From assembly GCA_019636495.1 (NCBI GenBank), contig JAHBXL010000005.1:151830-215829 (forward strand): a stretch of DNA of 64,000 nt. Reading direction: 5' to 3'. This document shows, one piece after another, positions 34,663-44,057 of the stretch (positions are counted from its first letter, which is position 1; every line of letters starts with the position of its first letter). The translations under genes were made by a program, and so were the position numbers. The stretch is from Phycisphaeraceae bacterium. GTDB taxonomy: Bacteria; Planctomycetota; Phycisphaerae; Phycisphaerales; UBA1924. The notes below the pieces were generated by a model, which saw nothing but the letters and a program-made list of their open reading frames with translations, did no database searches and was not told where the DNA came from.

Positions 34663-34846
34663 GGAGATCCCTTCGCATGGCAAGGTTCCGCATGGAACAT
34701 CGCCGCGGCCGAGCGCACGAACGCGGCGCGGCACCGGCGGAGCGGGCCAAACGGACCCGCGTTCAAGGTATCGGCATCGGGACCCGCACGATTCCGCGTC
34801 TGCGAGTTCTCGGGCGTCAGGACGGGGAGAGGTTGCCGATCGCCCC

Positions 34847-35947
34847 TCAGGGCAGCAGCGTGTAGCCGTCGGGCAGGCGCGGCACCAGCACCACGATCGT
34901 TCGTCGCGTGACTGGCGGGCGGGCGGCGGCCTGCTCGGCCGCGGCGTCGGACGAGGCGGGCGCGCGGGGCGCGTGCACGGTTGAGAGCAGCATGGCCTCG
35001 CCGATCGTCGGGATGGTCGCCGCGAGCGGACCAGTGCCCGGCCCGATGCTCTCGACAGACGGACCGGGAGCGGTCGATTCGTCGCGCGATCCGGCGCGGA
35101 CGACCTGACCGATGCCCGTGGGCGCGCCGGCGGCGGCCGCATCGGCGGCGCGCTGCGCGCTATCGGCGAGTTGGTCGAGATCGGTCCCCGGAGGCACGGC
35201 GATCAGCACGACGGCCTCGTCGGCGCTGCGCGCTGTGTAGCGGACCCACAACCGCGTGAACAACTGTCCTTGATCGGTCGCCGCGATGCTCGGCGCGGCG
35301 AAGAGCGATTCGCCCGACATCGGGCGCGATGCGTCATGGTGCTGGGGCATGAGTTCGACGTGCAGAACGGGTGCGACGCCGCGCTCGCCGGGCTCGGGCG
35401 CGACCCATGAACGCACAAGGAGCCGCAGCCGGCCCGGCCCAAGCCGGAGTCGCTCGGCCTCCAGCGCGACGGTCTGCCCGGTCCGGCTCTCGGGCGCGCC
35501 GACCGCTTCGGTCCAGACCAGCGCCTGCCCGAGCCAGTTTCGTACGGCCCGCGGCGGCGCGCCTGCCGCGACGCGCAGACGCTCGAGTTGCGACACCGGC
35601 ACGCGGTACGCACGGAAGCCGTGCGCCTCCCACAAAGCACCGGCCTCGGGGGGCAACGGGGCATCGGCGTTGCGCGACACCTCGCGGAGCGCGGCCGCGA
35701 TCCTCGCCAGCGGCGCATCGGTGGACCACGCGACCACTTCGATTCCCGGTTCGACGCGTCCGGCGACCGGCGCGGCGGTCACATCCTGCGGGCCCGATGC
35801 GCCGCGCTGGGCGGATGGACTCCCGCACGACGCGACGGCGGCGCAGAGCAGCACGAGCACAAGACCGGGGAAGCGCGTCCTCACGCACACCGGTACGGCC
35901 CGCCCGCGGCGGGGTTTCGCCGTTGGGGCACGTGCGCTCACGGGCAC
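34847..35947 (-). CDS. Lipoprotein of unknown function
   Basis: 366 residues from a GTG at 35945-35947. The N-terminus has basic residues, a hydrophobic run (FPGLVLVLLCAAVAS) and a lipobox ending VASC, so lipid attachment at that Cys is likely. The mature part contains repeated beta-rich segments (LRLLVRSWVAPEPGERGVAPVLHVELMPQHHD; QLFTRLWVRYTARSADEAVVLIAVPPGTD) and ends RRTIVVLVPRLPDGYTLLP. I recognise no family. Its start overlaps the end of the LOG-family gene by 10 bases, implying an operon. Confidence 0.75.
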   Translation of the reverse strand: MPVSARAPTAKPRRGRAVPVCVRTRFPGLVLVLLCAAVASCGSPSAQRGASGPQDVTAAPVAGRVEPGIEVVAWSTDAPLARIAAALREVSRNADAPLPPEAGALWEAHGFRAYRVPVSQLERLRVAAGAPPRAVRNWLGQALVWTEAVGAPESRTGQTVALEAERLRLGPGRLRLLVRSWVAPEPGERGVAPVLHVELMPQHHDASRPMSGESLFAAPSIAATDQGQLFTRLWVRYTARSADEAVVLIAVPPGTDLDQLADSAQRAADAAAAGAPTGIGQVVRAGSRDESTAPGPSVESIGPGTGPLAATIPTIGEAMLLSTVHAPRAPASSDAAAEQAAARPPVTRRTIVVLVPRLPDGYTLLP

Positions 35948-37083
35948 TCGTTGATGCGGTCGATCAGGATGCGGACCAGCCCGAACTTGTGCCGCGTGTG
36001 CGGGAAAACCAGCCGCGGCAGGTCGAGGTGGTCATCTTCCTCGGGCAGCGGGCCGCGGAGCATCATCACCGCCTTGCCGCCTGTCGCGCCGTTTGGCACA
36101 GGCGAGGGGCGGATGAGGACCTTGAACTCCTCGGTCAGGCGCTCGACATCGCGCTGCGCGATGGGCCGCTTGAGCCGGATGATGAGATCGTCCTTCACGT
36201 AGCGCGACGAGTGATAGACCCGGTAGAACTTGAGCACCTCGTCGACCGCCTCCTGCGGCGTGTTGCACAGGCGGTAGAGCGAGACGTCCTCCGGGCTGAT
36301 CCAGCCGCGGTTGAGCAGGAGCGTGCGCATGGAGTGGTTCCACTCCTGCCAGTAGGTCTGCCCCTCGCCCTCGCAGAGGACGATGGGGATCATGGAACTC
36401 TTTCCGGTCTGGATGAGCGTGAGCGCTTCGAAAGCCTCGTCCATCGTCCCGAAGCCGCCCGGGAAGAGCGCGACGGCCTCGGACTGGCTGAGGAACATGA
36501 GTTTGCGGGTGAAGAAGTAGCGGAAGTGGATGAGTTTCTCGTCGCCGGCGATGACCTCGTTGGCGGTGGTCTCGAACGGCAGGCGGATGGCAACGCCGAA
36601 ACTCTGCTCGCGCCCGGGCCCTTCGTGCCCGGCCTTCATGATGCCGTCGCCCGCGCCGGTGATGACCATCCAGCCCTTGTCGGCCATGAGTCGGCCGAAC
36701 TCGCGTGCCGCGGCGTAGTCGGGGTGCGTCGGCGGGGTGCGCGCCGAGCCGAAGATCGACACCTTGTGCGGCTCGGCGTATTGGCCGAAGACGCGGTAGG
36801 CGTAGCGGAGTTCCTTGATGGTGGTGGTGATGAGTTTGAGTTCGCCGGTGTCGCGACCATCGGGAATGAGTTTCAGGCCGGTCGTCAGCAGGTCCTTGAC
36901 GAGGCGGGCCTCGAACGAGCCGGGCCTGCCGCCGACCTGGGCGATCAGATCATCAAGCCGCGCGGCGATGGCCGGGTCATCGGCGCGGCGCGCAGGCGCG
37001 CGCTCGGGCGGGAGGCTGACACCCGGGGGCGCGGGGAAGATGCCCGAGGGCGGGTTAAGTTCGACGCGGTTGTGTTCGGGCAT
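35938..37083 (-). CDS. LOG-family (TIGR00730-like) Rossmann-fold protein
   Basis: 381 residues. The nucleotide-binding core shows KVSIFGSARTPPTHPDYAAAREFGRLMADKGWMVITGAGDGIMKAGHEGPG, then EAVALFPGGFGTMDEAFEALTLIQTGK. PGGFGTMDE is the LOG signature for nucleoside 5'-monophosphate phosphoribohydrolase (cytokinin-activating type). The protein is almost twice the size of small LOG enzymes, with an 90-residue N-terminal and a 140-residue C-terminal extension. That fits the bacterial TIGR00730/Rossmann class found in planctomycetes and actinobacteria. Biological role unknown; likely an operon with the lipoprotein downstream. Confidence 0.85.
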   Translation of the reverse strand: MPEHNRVELNPPSGIFPAPPGVSLPPERAPARRADDPAIAARLDDLIAQVGGRPGSFEARLVKDLLTTGLKLIPDGRDTGELKLITTTIKELRYAYRVFGQYAEPHKVSIFGSARTPPTHPDYAAAREFGRLMADKGWMVITGAGDGIMKAGHEGPGREQSFGVAIRLPFETTANEVIAGDEKLIHFRYFFTRKLMFLSQSEAVALFPGGFGTMDEAFEALTLIQTGKSSMIPIVLCEGEGQTYWQEWNHSMRTLLLNRGWISPEDVSLYRLCNTPQEAVDEVLKFYRVYHSSRYVKDDLIIRLKRPIAQRDVERLTEEFKVLIRPSPVPNGATGGKAVMMLRGPLPEEDDHLDLPRLVFPHTRHKFGLVRILIDRINECP

Positions 37084-37113
37084 CAGGCCCAGAGGGTAGG
37101 ACAGCCCGCACGT

Positions 37114-40100
37114 TCAGCCGTCCGGGCCGGCGGGGTCGGGAGCGCCGACGGGCATGGCCATTGGGGGCATCGGCGCGGCGGGCCGCGCGGCGCGGCCGGC
37201 GCGGTCCTGCTCTCGCCGCGCGGCGCGGTCGCGGACGATCTCGCCCGAGCGGGCGTGCGCCGGGTCGATGAGCATTCCGATGACGGTGCGCGTCATGGCG
37301 AGCGACTCGGAGCGCACTTCGGGCTCGGCCACCGTGCCCTGCACGCGCGTGGTGACGATCTCGTCGCGAAGGGCCTCGAAGATGTCCGACAGCACGGGGA
37401 CGCGCTTGTTTGAGCGGCTGTTGAAGCGCATGTCCAGCGACATTTCGGGCAGCGTGACCGTGCCCCAGCCCATCAGCGAAACGGTCTCGGACAGGACGGC
37501 GACTCGCTCGAACTCCGCCACGCGGCCGCGCAGATGAAACTCGCCCTGCATGTAATCGAAGCGATCGCTGCTGGGGAGCATCAGGTTGCTCATCTGCACC
37601 AGCGGCAGCACGACCGGCAGACGGATCACGTCGCCGTTGGCGACGCGGACCGCGCCGCGGCCCGTGCGCGAGTCGATCTCGCCCGTGCGCCCCGCGACCG
37701 CGAGCCACGCGTCGATCATGCCGCGGGTGCGGTCTCCCGGCATGGCGACGGCGCCCGACCGATCCCGGGGCGCATCGCCGGGCTCCGCGACGCGCCCGCG
37801 CGATGGCCCGCCGTCCGAAGCGGCATCGGCATCAGGCACGCGGGTCAACTCCTCCAGCACCGGCGCAAACAGCACGCCCGCGGCGAGCACGTCGGCCTGG
37901 AACTCGCGGCCGCGGCCATCGGCGGGCGCCGGGCCGATCCGCGCGGTGGTCCACACGCGGCCCTCGTGGCAGTCGGCCGTCGCCGCGACGATCTCGAGCC
38001 CTGTGCGCACCCGGCCTTCGGAATCGGTCTCCGGGCGCGAGACGATCTCCACCAGGCCGCGCGTCAGCGTGAGGTCCACGACCTCGAAACGCGCCAGGCA
38101 GACCTCCGCCGCGACATCGGGACCGCGCCCGGGCTCGACTCTCGCCGCGACAATCGCCTCGCCTTCCGCGTTGGTGATTCCCACGCCCACGTCGGCCGCG
38201 CCGCCGGCGAATCGGAACGTGCCGTCAAAGGCCACGGTCGTGCGGTCGCCCTCGGGGTCGTCGTCTGCGAGCGCGAGAACGAGCCGCGCCTCGGGCATCG
38301 AGAACCCTCCGTCGATCCGCAAGGAGACCGCGGCGGCGCCATCGGCCACATCGGCGGGCAACAGGCCGAGCAGGTCATCGCTGAGGGTCTGACCCTGCAC
38401 GGCCAGGGAAAGGTCGACGCTCAGCCCGCGCCCGGGCACGTAGGACCAGTTGCCATCGGCCTCGGCGCCCCACCCATCGGCCGCGCAGCCGAACGCTTCG
38501 ACGCGTCCATCGATGCGACGCGACGGCGCGCCCGAGACGGCGTTCGGGTCGGGCGTGGTCTGGAAGGCGATGTGCCCGTGCAGCGCGGGCAGGCGGACGC
38601 GCCGGCCCAGCCGGGTGAACTCGAGCGAGCGCGGGCCGATGAGCCCGGATGCGCTGGGAACTTCGCCGCGGAGATCGACGTGCGCATCGAATCGTCCGCT
38701 CGCTTCGAGGGCGCGGAGGCGATCAACGGTCGTGGGCTCGAGCCCCTCTGCGAGCAGGTCTTCGACGAACCGCGACTCGAATGCCGCATCGCGCATCTCG
38801 ATGCTCATGTCGGCGTCGGCGATCAGGCGTTCCAGCGGCGTGCCCTCGGGGGACTTGGCGTCGAAGAGGAATGCGCCGTGCAGCGCGAGCGAGCACGCCG
38901 GTGCGTTGTCGTAATCGATGCCCGCGTGGAAGTGATCGAAGGCGACGCGCGATGACTTGCGCTGGTCGGCCTCACCTTCGGCGGGCTCGTCGCCCAGCGT
39001 GGCCGTGCCCGTCGGCTCGCGAAGGTGCACGCGTCCGGCCAGCGCGGCGAAGGACACATCGCGCAGGTTCGCAAAGGCCGCCCGCACGCGCGGCGAGTCC
39101 GCCCCTTCCGCGACATCGATGCGGAGCGCGACGTCGGCACGGCCCTCGGGCGAGCGCCGCGCCTGCACATCGCCGACCGCCCGCGACGCATCGGACGAGA
39201 ACACCGCCAGCAGCGGGCTCAGCGGGGCGCCGAGCGACAGGCCGCGCACGTCCGCCTCGGCGACGATCGCACCCGACCGCGTCGTGCCCTCCTCGGTCTC
39301 AGGCGGGATGAGTTGGGCCGACAGATCAAGCGTGAACGCGCCGCACGACGCGGCCATCGCGCCGGACGCTTCGTGCTCGACCAGCGTGCCGGTGAGATGC
39401 TCGACGCGCACCTCGGTCGGCCGCACGCGCACCGCGCCGGAGACGCCCGTGATGCGCACCTCGGCGGATTCGCCGTCGGGCGTGGTGCGTCGGGGGCGGG
39501 CTTCGAGCGACTCCATCCGGACGCTCACGTCGTAATCGACGCTCTCGTCGCCGCGGCCCGCATCGACGATCACGGCGGTGCAGTCCACGTTTCCATCGAT
39601 CATAAGTCGTCGCAGGATCGACTTGGCCGAGACCGCCTGGATTCGGTCTGCGTCGGCGTCTTCGGGCACCGCGTGGATGAGCAGGTTGTTCACGGGAACG
39701 CCCGCGGCATCGATGCGGATCGACGGCCTGATGACGTTCACGCCGTTCTCGCGCAGCACGATGTTCGCGGCGAGTTCGGCCCGTCCGCCGCGAAGGCCGG
39801 CAAACGTGCCGCGGGTCAGCGCGGCGGCATCATCGGAGATTCGCAGTTCCACATCGCGTGCGAGGATGGGGAAGGGAAAGGGCTCGGGGAGGATGCCCGC
39901 CTCGGCGAAGCGGACGACGACGTCGGTGTTCCATTCGACATCACGTCCGAGGGGACGGTGCACGCGGATGTCGATGTCGGCAACGCCGCCGAACCGAAAC
40001 TCGTGCGGTCCATCGTCCGATTCGGCATCGCTCGCGGCGGGCTCGCCCGGGGGCGCGGGCGGGCGCACGAGGCCCGCGGCGAGCAGCGCGTCGTGGCGTG

Positions 40101-41679
40101 GCTCGTTGAACAGCACTTCGAGGATGCGTCGGCGCGAGCCGGGCATCGCTCTGCGGAGGTGCTCATCGACTGGCACACCGGTAACGGTAATGGACACATC
40201 GGCCTGGGCATCGTCGGTGAGCGGGGAGATCTGTGCGCTGCCGCGGAGCCGCGCTCCGGTCGGGCCGATGCCGGTGATGTCGAGGATGTTGATGCGTTTG
40301 TCGTCGAAGGTCGCGCGGCCCTGCATCGAGTGAAACGGGTAGGGGAACTTGTGGAACGCGGCAGTTCCGTTGCGGACAGTGAGACGGCCATCGGTGACGA
40401 CGACGGGGGCGGCCTCGCCGCCGATGGGCGGTCCGCGCGCGATGGTGACGCGAGCATCGACCTCGCCGGTGGGTCCGGAGAAGAACTCGAAGTACTCGCG
40501 CGCGGTGCGGGGGACATAAGGCAGGAATCCCGGGTTGCGCGCGACGTTGAGCCCTTCGGCGGAAATGTCGCATGTGAGCGCGCAGTCGAAACTGGTGCCC
40601 TCGGTGTGGAGCACGACGCGCGCGGGGAAAGTCTGGTCCTCGAACACGCCTTCAAGGTCGGCGTGCAGCCCCTGGCGCGAGAGTTCGATCCGCCCGTTCA
40701 CCTTCGAGAGCGACAAGTCGCCGGGCAGGTCGCCCCCGCGCTCGGCGGGGATGAGGATGTCCATCGCCACATCCTGCGGCTTCATGGTCAGGCGAACCCC
40801 CGAAGCGCGGTCGTAGGCGAAGACGGTCTCGCGGATGCGGCCCTGTATGCCCAGCCGCCGCCAGATGTCACGGAAAGCCGTTGGCACTGCTTCGGGCGGC
40901 CAGGCTTCCAGCGGCAGGTTGAGCAGCCGGAGCGAGGCCTCGGCCTTGGGCAGGTGCACGGAGCCCGCGAGAATCATGCCGCGGGGCAGCGGCGCGGTGA
41001 CCGCGCCGGGCACGGATGTGCGCCCGATCTCCTGCATCTTGATGGTGTACGAACCATCGCGCTCGGCGACCATTGACCCGGCGACGTGGATGGTGTTGAG
41101 CAACTCGAAGCGCTCGAGGCGGGCCGAGTGTTCGGCAAACTCCAGACGTCCATCGAAGATGTCAACGGTGGGTGGCCCCCCACTCGCCCCGACGGCACCT
41201 CCGATCGCCGCGCCGCTTCCCGATCCGCCGCGCCCAAGCGCGCCGAGATTCACTGAGCCGTCATCGAACGACTGGCTGAGGCGGAAAACGGGGTTGTAGA
41301 GTCGCACAGCGACCGGCCGCGGCGAGCCGAAACCGGACCACGAGAAGACACCGGACCAGTCGAGGTCGATCTCGGCCTTCCGCACGGTGACGAACTTCGA
41401 TGCCGGGCCATCGAGCCCCGGGGCGATGAACTCGACATCGCGTGCGATGAGGCGGCCGGTCACATCGATCCGGGCCTTGCGGATCTGCACCTCGGCGCCG
41501 GTCATCTCCGCCAGTTGCTCGGCGATGCCGTTGCGCACCATGGGCGAACGCGCCAAGAGCAGCACGGCCAGGACCAGCCCCAACGGCACGAACAACAGCA
41601 GGCGGACGCACAAGCGAACGCGTCTTCGGGGTTTGCGCGCCGGCGCGGCGGGGGTCGCGTTGGCAGAGTCGGTGGTCAA
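37114..41679 (-). CDS. Giant AsmA/TamB-like envelope protein
   Basis: 1521 residues, probably from a TTG at 41677-41679 (no ATG precedes the TM). One N-terminal TM (VRLCVRLLLFVPLGLVLAVLLLARSPMVRNGIAEQLAEMTGAEVQIRKARID) followed by a repeated-strand periplasmic body is the AsmA/YhdP/TamB layout, implicated in phospholipid transport to the outer membrane. Strand pairs recur throughout (for example RLIARDVEFIAPGLDGPASKFVTVRKAEIDLDW). The C-terminal segment RGAVRVANGDVIRLPVVLPLVQMSNLMLPSSDRFDYMQGEFHLRGRVAEFERVAVLSETVSLMGWGTVTL is a typical AsmA-like C-terminal domain. It ends in a Pro/Ala/Met tail. Its start lies 71 bases from divergent radA. Confidence 0.85.
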   Translation of the reverse strand: MTTDSANATPAAPARKPRRRVRLCVRLLLFVPLGLVLAVLLLARSPMVRNGIAEQLAEMTGAEVQIRKARIDVTGRLIARDVEFIAPGLDGPASKFVTVRKAEIDLDWSGVFSWSGFGSPRPVAVRLYNPVFRLSQSFDDGSVNLGALGRGGSGSGAAIGGAVGASGGPPTVDIFDGRLEFAEHSARLERFELLNTIHVAGSMVAERDGSYTIKMQEIGRTSVPGAVTAPLPRGMILAGSVHLPKAEASLRLLNLPLEAWPPEAVPTAFRDIWRRLGIQGRIRETVFAYDRASGVRLTMKPQDVAMDILIPAERGGDLPGDLSLSKVNGRIELSRQGLHADLEGVFEDQTFPARVVLHTEGTSFDCALTCDISAEGLNVARNPGFLPYVPRTAREYFEFFSGPTGEVDARVTIARGPPIGGEAAPVVVTDGRLTVRNGTAAFHKFPYPFHSMQGRATFDDKRINILDITGIGPTGARLRGSAQISPLTDDAQADVSITVTGVPVDEHLRRAMPGSRRRILEVLFNEPRHDALLAAGLVRPPAPPGEPAASDAESDDGPHEFRFGGVADIDIRVHRPLGRDVEWNTDVVVRFAEAGILPEPFPFPILARDVELRISDDAAALTRGTFAGLRGGRAELAANIVLRENGVNVIRPSIRIDAAGVPVNNLLIHAVPEDADADRIQAVSAKSILRRLMIDGNVDCTAVIVDAGRGDESVDYDVSVRMESLEARPRRTTPDGESAEVRITGVSGAVRVRPTEVRVEHLTGTLVEHEASGAMAASCGAFTLDLSAQLIPPETEEGTTRSGAIVAEADVRGLSLGAPLSPLLAVFSSDASRAVGDVQARRSPEGRADVALRIDVAEGADSPRVRAAFANLRDVSFAALAGRVHLREPTGTATLGDEPAEGEADQRKSSRVAFDHFHAGIDYDNAPACSLALHGAFLFDAKSPEGTPLERLIADADMSIEMRDAAFESRFVEDLLAEGLEPTTVDRLRALEASGRFDAHVDLRGEVPSASGLIGPRSLEFTRLGRRVRLPALHGHIAFQTTPDPNAVSGAPSRRIDGRVEAFGCAADGWGAEADGNWSYVPGRGLSVDLSLAVQGQTLSDDLLGLLPADVADGAAAVSLRIDGGFSMPEARLVLALADDDPEGDRTTVAFDGTFRFAGGAADVGVGITNAEGEAIVAARVEPGRGPDVAAEVCLARFEVVDLTLTRGLVEIVSRPETDSEGRVRTGLEIVAATADCHEGRVWTTARIGPAPADGRGREFQADVLAAGVLFAPVLEELTRVPDADAASDGGPSRGRVAEPGDAPRDRSGAVAMPGDRTRGMIDAWLAVAGRTGEIDSRTGRGAVRVANGDVIRLPVVLPLVQMSNLMLPSSDRFDYMQGEFHLRGRVAEFERVAVLSETVSLMGWGTVTLPEMSLDMRFNSRSNKRVPVLSDIFEALRDEIVTTRVQGTVAEPEVRSESLAMTRTVIGMLIDPAHARSGEIVRDRAARREQDRAGRAARPAAPMPPMAMPVGAPDPAGPDG

Positions 41680-41750
41680 CCGCGCAATGGTAGTTCAGGA
41701 TTCGAGCCTCTCGCCCGACTCGTTCGCCGTTTGGGCGGTATCCTGCCCCC

Positions 41751-43316
41751 GTGGCCAAACTCCGCGAAGTCTTCGTCTGCCGGACCTGTGGCGCGGTGCA
41801 ATCGCGCTGGATGGGCAAGTGCCCCGATTGCGGCGCGTGGGACTCGCTCGAGAGCGAGCGCGTCGAGAAGAGCGCGGGCAAGGACCCGCAGCGCGGCGTC
41901 GTCGAGGCCTGGCGCGCCAGCGGCGCGGATGTCACGGAACTCATGGTCGAGGCCAAGGGCGGGGCTGGGGGCGGTGCCGCCGGCGCGCCCGTCGCCGTTC
42001 CCATCGCGCAGGCAACCGGCGATGAGTCGCCCGCGCGGCGGCTGGTCACGGGCATCGGCGAACTCGACCGCGTGCTCGGCGGCGGACTCGTGCCGGGGAG
42101 CGTCGTGCTCATCGGCGGCGATCCGGGCATCGGAAAGAGCACGCTCATGTTGCAGGCCGCGGGGTTGATGGGGGCGGGAACGAATCGGGGTCCGGGTCCC
42201 GGGTCTCGGGTCTCGGGGAACGGATCGACCTCGCCGCCCTCCACCCGGAACCCGGAACCCGAAACCCCGAACCCGCCTTCAACATCCGACATCGCTCGCA
42301 TCCTCTACGTCTCCTCCGAAGAGTCCGCCGAGCAGGTCCGCATGCGCGCGGCCCGACTCGGCGCGGCCGCCGCGCCAGGCCTCTTCGTGCTCGCCGATAC
42401 CAACCTCGCCCGCATCGTCGAGCAGACCCGCAAGGTCGCGCCCGCCGTCCTCGTCATCGACTCGGTGCAGATGATCTACAAGGCTGATCTTGATGCCGCG
42501 CCGGGCTCGGTCGCCCAACTCCGCCGCTGCGCGGCCGAACTGGTCTACCTCGCGAAACTCAGCGGCATCGCCGTGGTTCTCGTCGGGCACGTCACCAAGG
42601 AAGGCCGACTCGCCGGGCCGCGACTGCTCGAACACCTCGTCGATGCCGTGCTGTACTTCGAGGGCGACCGCTACCACGCGCACCGCATTCTCCGCGGCGT
42701 GAAGAACCGCTTCGGCACAACACTCGAAATCGGCATCTTCGAGATGACCGGCAGCGGCCTGAAGGAAGTCCCCGGCGGTCTGGGCGTCGGCGCGCTCGAT
42801 GGCGACTCCTCATCGCGCGAGGCCAAAGTCGGCGCGGTCGTGTGTCCCGTCATGACCGGCACGCGGTGCGTGCTCGTCGAACTTCAGGCCCTCACCGCCA
42901 CCGGATTCATCGGCGCGGCGAAGCGCAAGAGCAGCGGGCTCGATTCCAACCGGCTCGCCATGCTCATCGCCGTGCTCGAGCAGCACGCGGGCCTGCGACT
43001 GGCCGACCGCGACGTGTTCGCCAGTAGCGTGGGCGGCCTCCGCATCGCCGAGCCCGCGGCCGACCTGCCGCTGCTTCTGGCGATCGCCGGCGCGCACCAC
43101 AAGCGCGCCATCGCCCCCGGCACCGCCGCGGCGGGCGAGGTGGGGCTGGGCGGCGAGGTCCGCGCGGTCACGCAACTTGAGCAGCGGCTGCGCGAAGCGG
43201 GCCGCCTCGGATTCTCGCGCGTCCTCATCCCCGCCTCGCAGAAGGGCGTGAAAGCCAAGGGCGTTCAGACCGTGCCGGTGAAGACCATCTCGCAGGCGAT
43301 TGAAGAACTGGGTTAG
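41751..43316 (+). CDS. radA: DNA repair protein RadA with a repeat-derived insertion
   Basis: 521 residues from a GTG. The N-terminal zinc finger is CRTCG...CPDCGAW (residues 10-25). The RecA-like domain has Walker A GGDPGIGKST (about 120-129) and LVIDSVQMI as Walker B. The RadA-specific motif KNRFG is in RGVKNRFGTTLEIG (about 316). The C-terminal Lon-like domain follows (VGLGGEVRAVTQLEQRLREA). It processes recombination intermediates as a branch-migration helicase. Odd: residues about 143-182, immediately after the Walker A helix, are encoded by a period-7 repeat array (GTNRGPGPGSRVSG...). The usual family sequence goes straight to the VLYVSGEES strand. Confidence 0.95.
   Translation: MAKLREVFVCRTCGAVQSRWMGKCPDCGAWDSLESERVEKSAGKDPQRGVVEAWRASGADVTELMVEAKGGAGGGAAGAPVAVPIAQATGDESPARRLVTGIGELDRVLGGGLVPGSVVLIGGDPGIGKSTLMLQAAGLMGAGTNRGPGPGSRVSGNGSTSPPSTRNPEPETPNPPSTSDIARILYVSSEESAEQVRMRAARLGAAAAPGLFVLADTNLARIVEQTRKVAPAVLVIDSVQMIYKADLDAAPGSVAQLRRCAAELVYLAKLSGIAVVLVGHVTKEGRLAGPRLLEHLVDAVLYFEGDRYHAHRILRGVKNRFGTTLEIGIFEMTGSGLKEVPGGLGVGALDGDSSSREAKVGAVVCPVMTGTRCVLVELQALTATGFIGAAKRKSSGLDSNRLAMLIAVLEQHAGLRLADRDVFASSVGGLRIAEPAADLPLLLAIAGAHHKRAIAPGTAAAGEVGLGGEVRAVTQLEQRLREAGRLGFSRVLIPASQKGVKAKGVQTVPVKTISQAIEELG
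42184..42295. repeat. Period-7 array inside the radA coding sequence
   Basis: Sixteen 7-base units in one register: ATCGGGG, TCCGGGT, CCCGGGT, CTCGGGT, CTCGGGG, AACGGAT, CGACCTC, GCCGCCC, TCCACCC, GGAACCC twice, GAAACCC, CGAACCC, GCCTTCA, ACATCCG, ACATCGC. G-rich units turn to C-rich ones near 42230, making a potential hairpin. Because 7 is not a multiple of 3, gain or loss of one unit would frameshift radA. Confidence 0.85.
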
Positions 43317-43363
43317 TGGCGATCCACGTGTTAGAATGTGAAGAGCGATCGCGAGGTGCAGCC

Positions 43364-43654
43364 ATGGACTTTCGAGGGGTCTTCGAGAACGGCGTGATCC
43401 GTCCGACGGAACCGACTCCCCTCCCGGAGGGAACGGTTGTGCAGTTTCACGCAGTGGAACAGAACGACTCTGCCCGGGACCGCCTCATTCGCGAGAGTGA
43501 TGCCGCGGCGCGAAGCGACAACACCCTTGAGCAGATCGCGGCGGATCAGGGCGTGCAGCCGTTGGGCAGCATTTCCGAACTGCGCGGCGATTGGCCGGAA
43601 GAAGACGACATCGATGAGTTCTTCAACTGGCTCCACCGGAGTCGCGCGGCGTGA
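43364..43654 (+). CDS. AF2212-like antitoxin
   Basis: 96 residues from the ATG at 43364 (an upstream GTG would add 16). MDFRGVFENGVIRPTEPTPLPEGTVVQFHAVEQ is the AF2212/DUF104 antitoxin pattern (short beta barrel with G-x-I-x-P and LPEG). The rest is acidic and helical (WPEEDDIDEFFNWLHRSRAA) and would wrap the toxin. The stop overlaps the toxin start (GTGA). The pair should autoregulate. Confidence 0.85.
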   Translation: MDFRGVFENGVIRPTEPTPLPEGTVVQFHAVEQNDSARDRLIRESDAAARSDNTLEQIAADQGVQPLGSISELRGDWPEEDDIDEFFNWLHRSRAA

Positions 43655-44055
43655 CCGCGACACTCATTGATACCGACGTTTTCTCGCTGATGTTCAAGGG
43701 CGATACGCGCACCAGGCGATTGGCCGGTCTTGTCGAGGGCACCCGAGTGTGCCTCGCGCTCATGTCCGTCGCCGAACTGGGACTCTGGGCCATGCATCGT
43801 CAGTGGGGACCGTCACGAAGGCGTGACCTCTCGCGGGCGATCGAGAAGTGCGTCGTTCTCCAGCCCGACCTGCAGCCCGCCGAGGTCTGGGCCTCCATCA
43901 CAGCGCACCGTCGTCGTCTGGGTCGGCCCCTCTCGTGCTCTGATGCATGGATCGCGGCCACCGCGCTCCGCTTTGGCCTGCCGTTCCTGACGCGGAACAC
44001 CAAGGACTTTCACGACATTCCCGGCCTGGCTCTGCTGGATATCGGCAGGGGTTGA
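43651..44055 (+). CDS. vapC: VapC-like PIN-domain toxin
   Basis: A 134-residue ribonuclease toxin starting at a GTG that overlaps the antitoxin stop. Acidic metal-binding residues appear in PIN order: LIDTDVFS (Asp7, Asp9), MSVAELGLWA (Glu), SCSDAWIAATAL (Asp) and LLTRNTKDFHDIPGL-like end PFLTRNTKDF (Asp). Length and motif spacing are normal, so it looks active. Targets in this family are tRNA or rRNA. It directly follows radA and its antitoxin, and precedes a zinc-ribbon membrane gene by 2 bases. Confidence 0.92.
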   Translation: MTATLIDTDVFSLMFKGDTRTRRLAGLVEGTRVCLALMSVAELGLWAMHRQWGPSRRRDLSRAIEKCVVLQPDLQPAEVWASITAHRRRLGRPLSCSDAWIAATALRFGLPFLTRNTKDFHDIPGLALLDIGRG

Positions 44056-44057
44056 CC

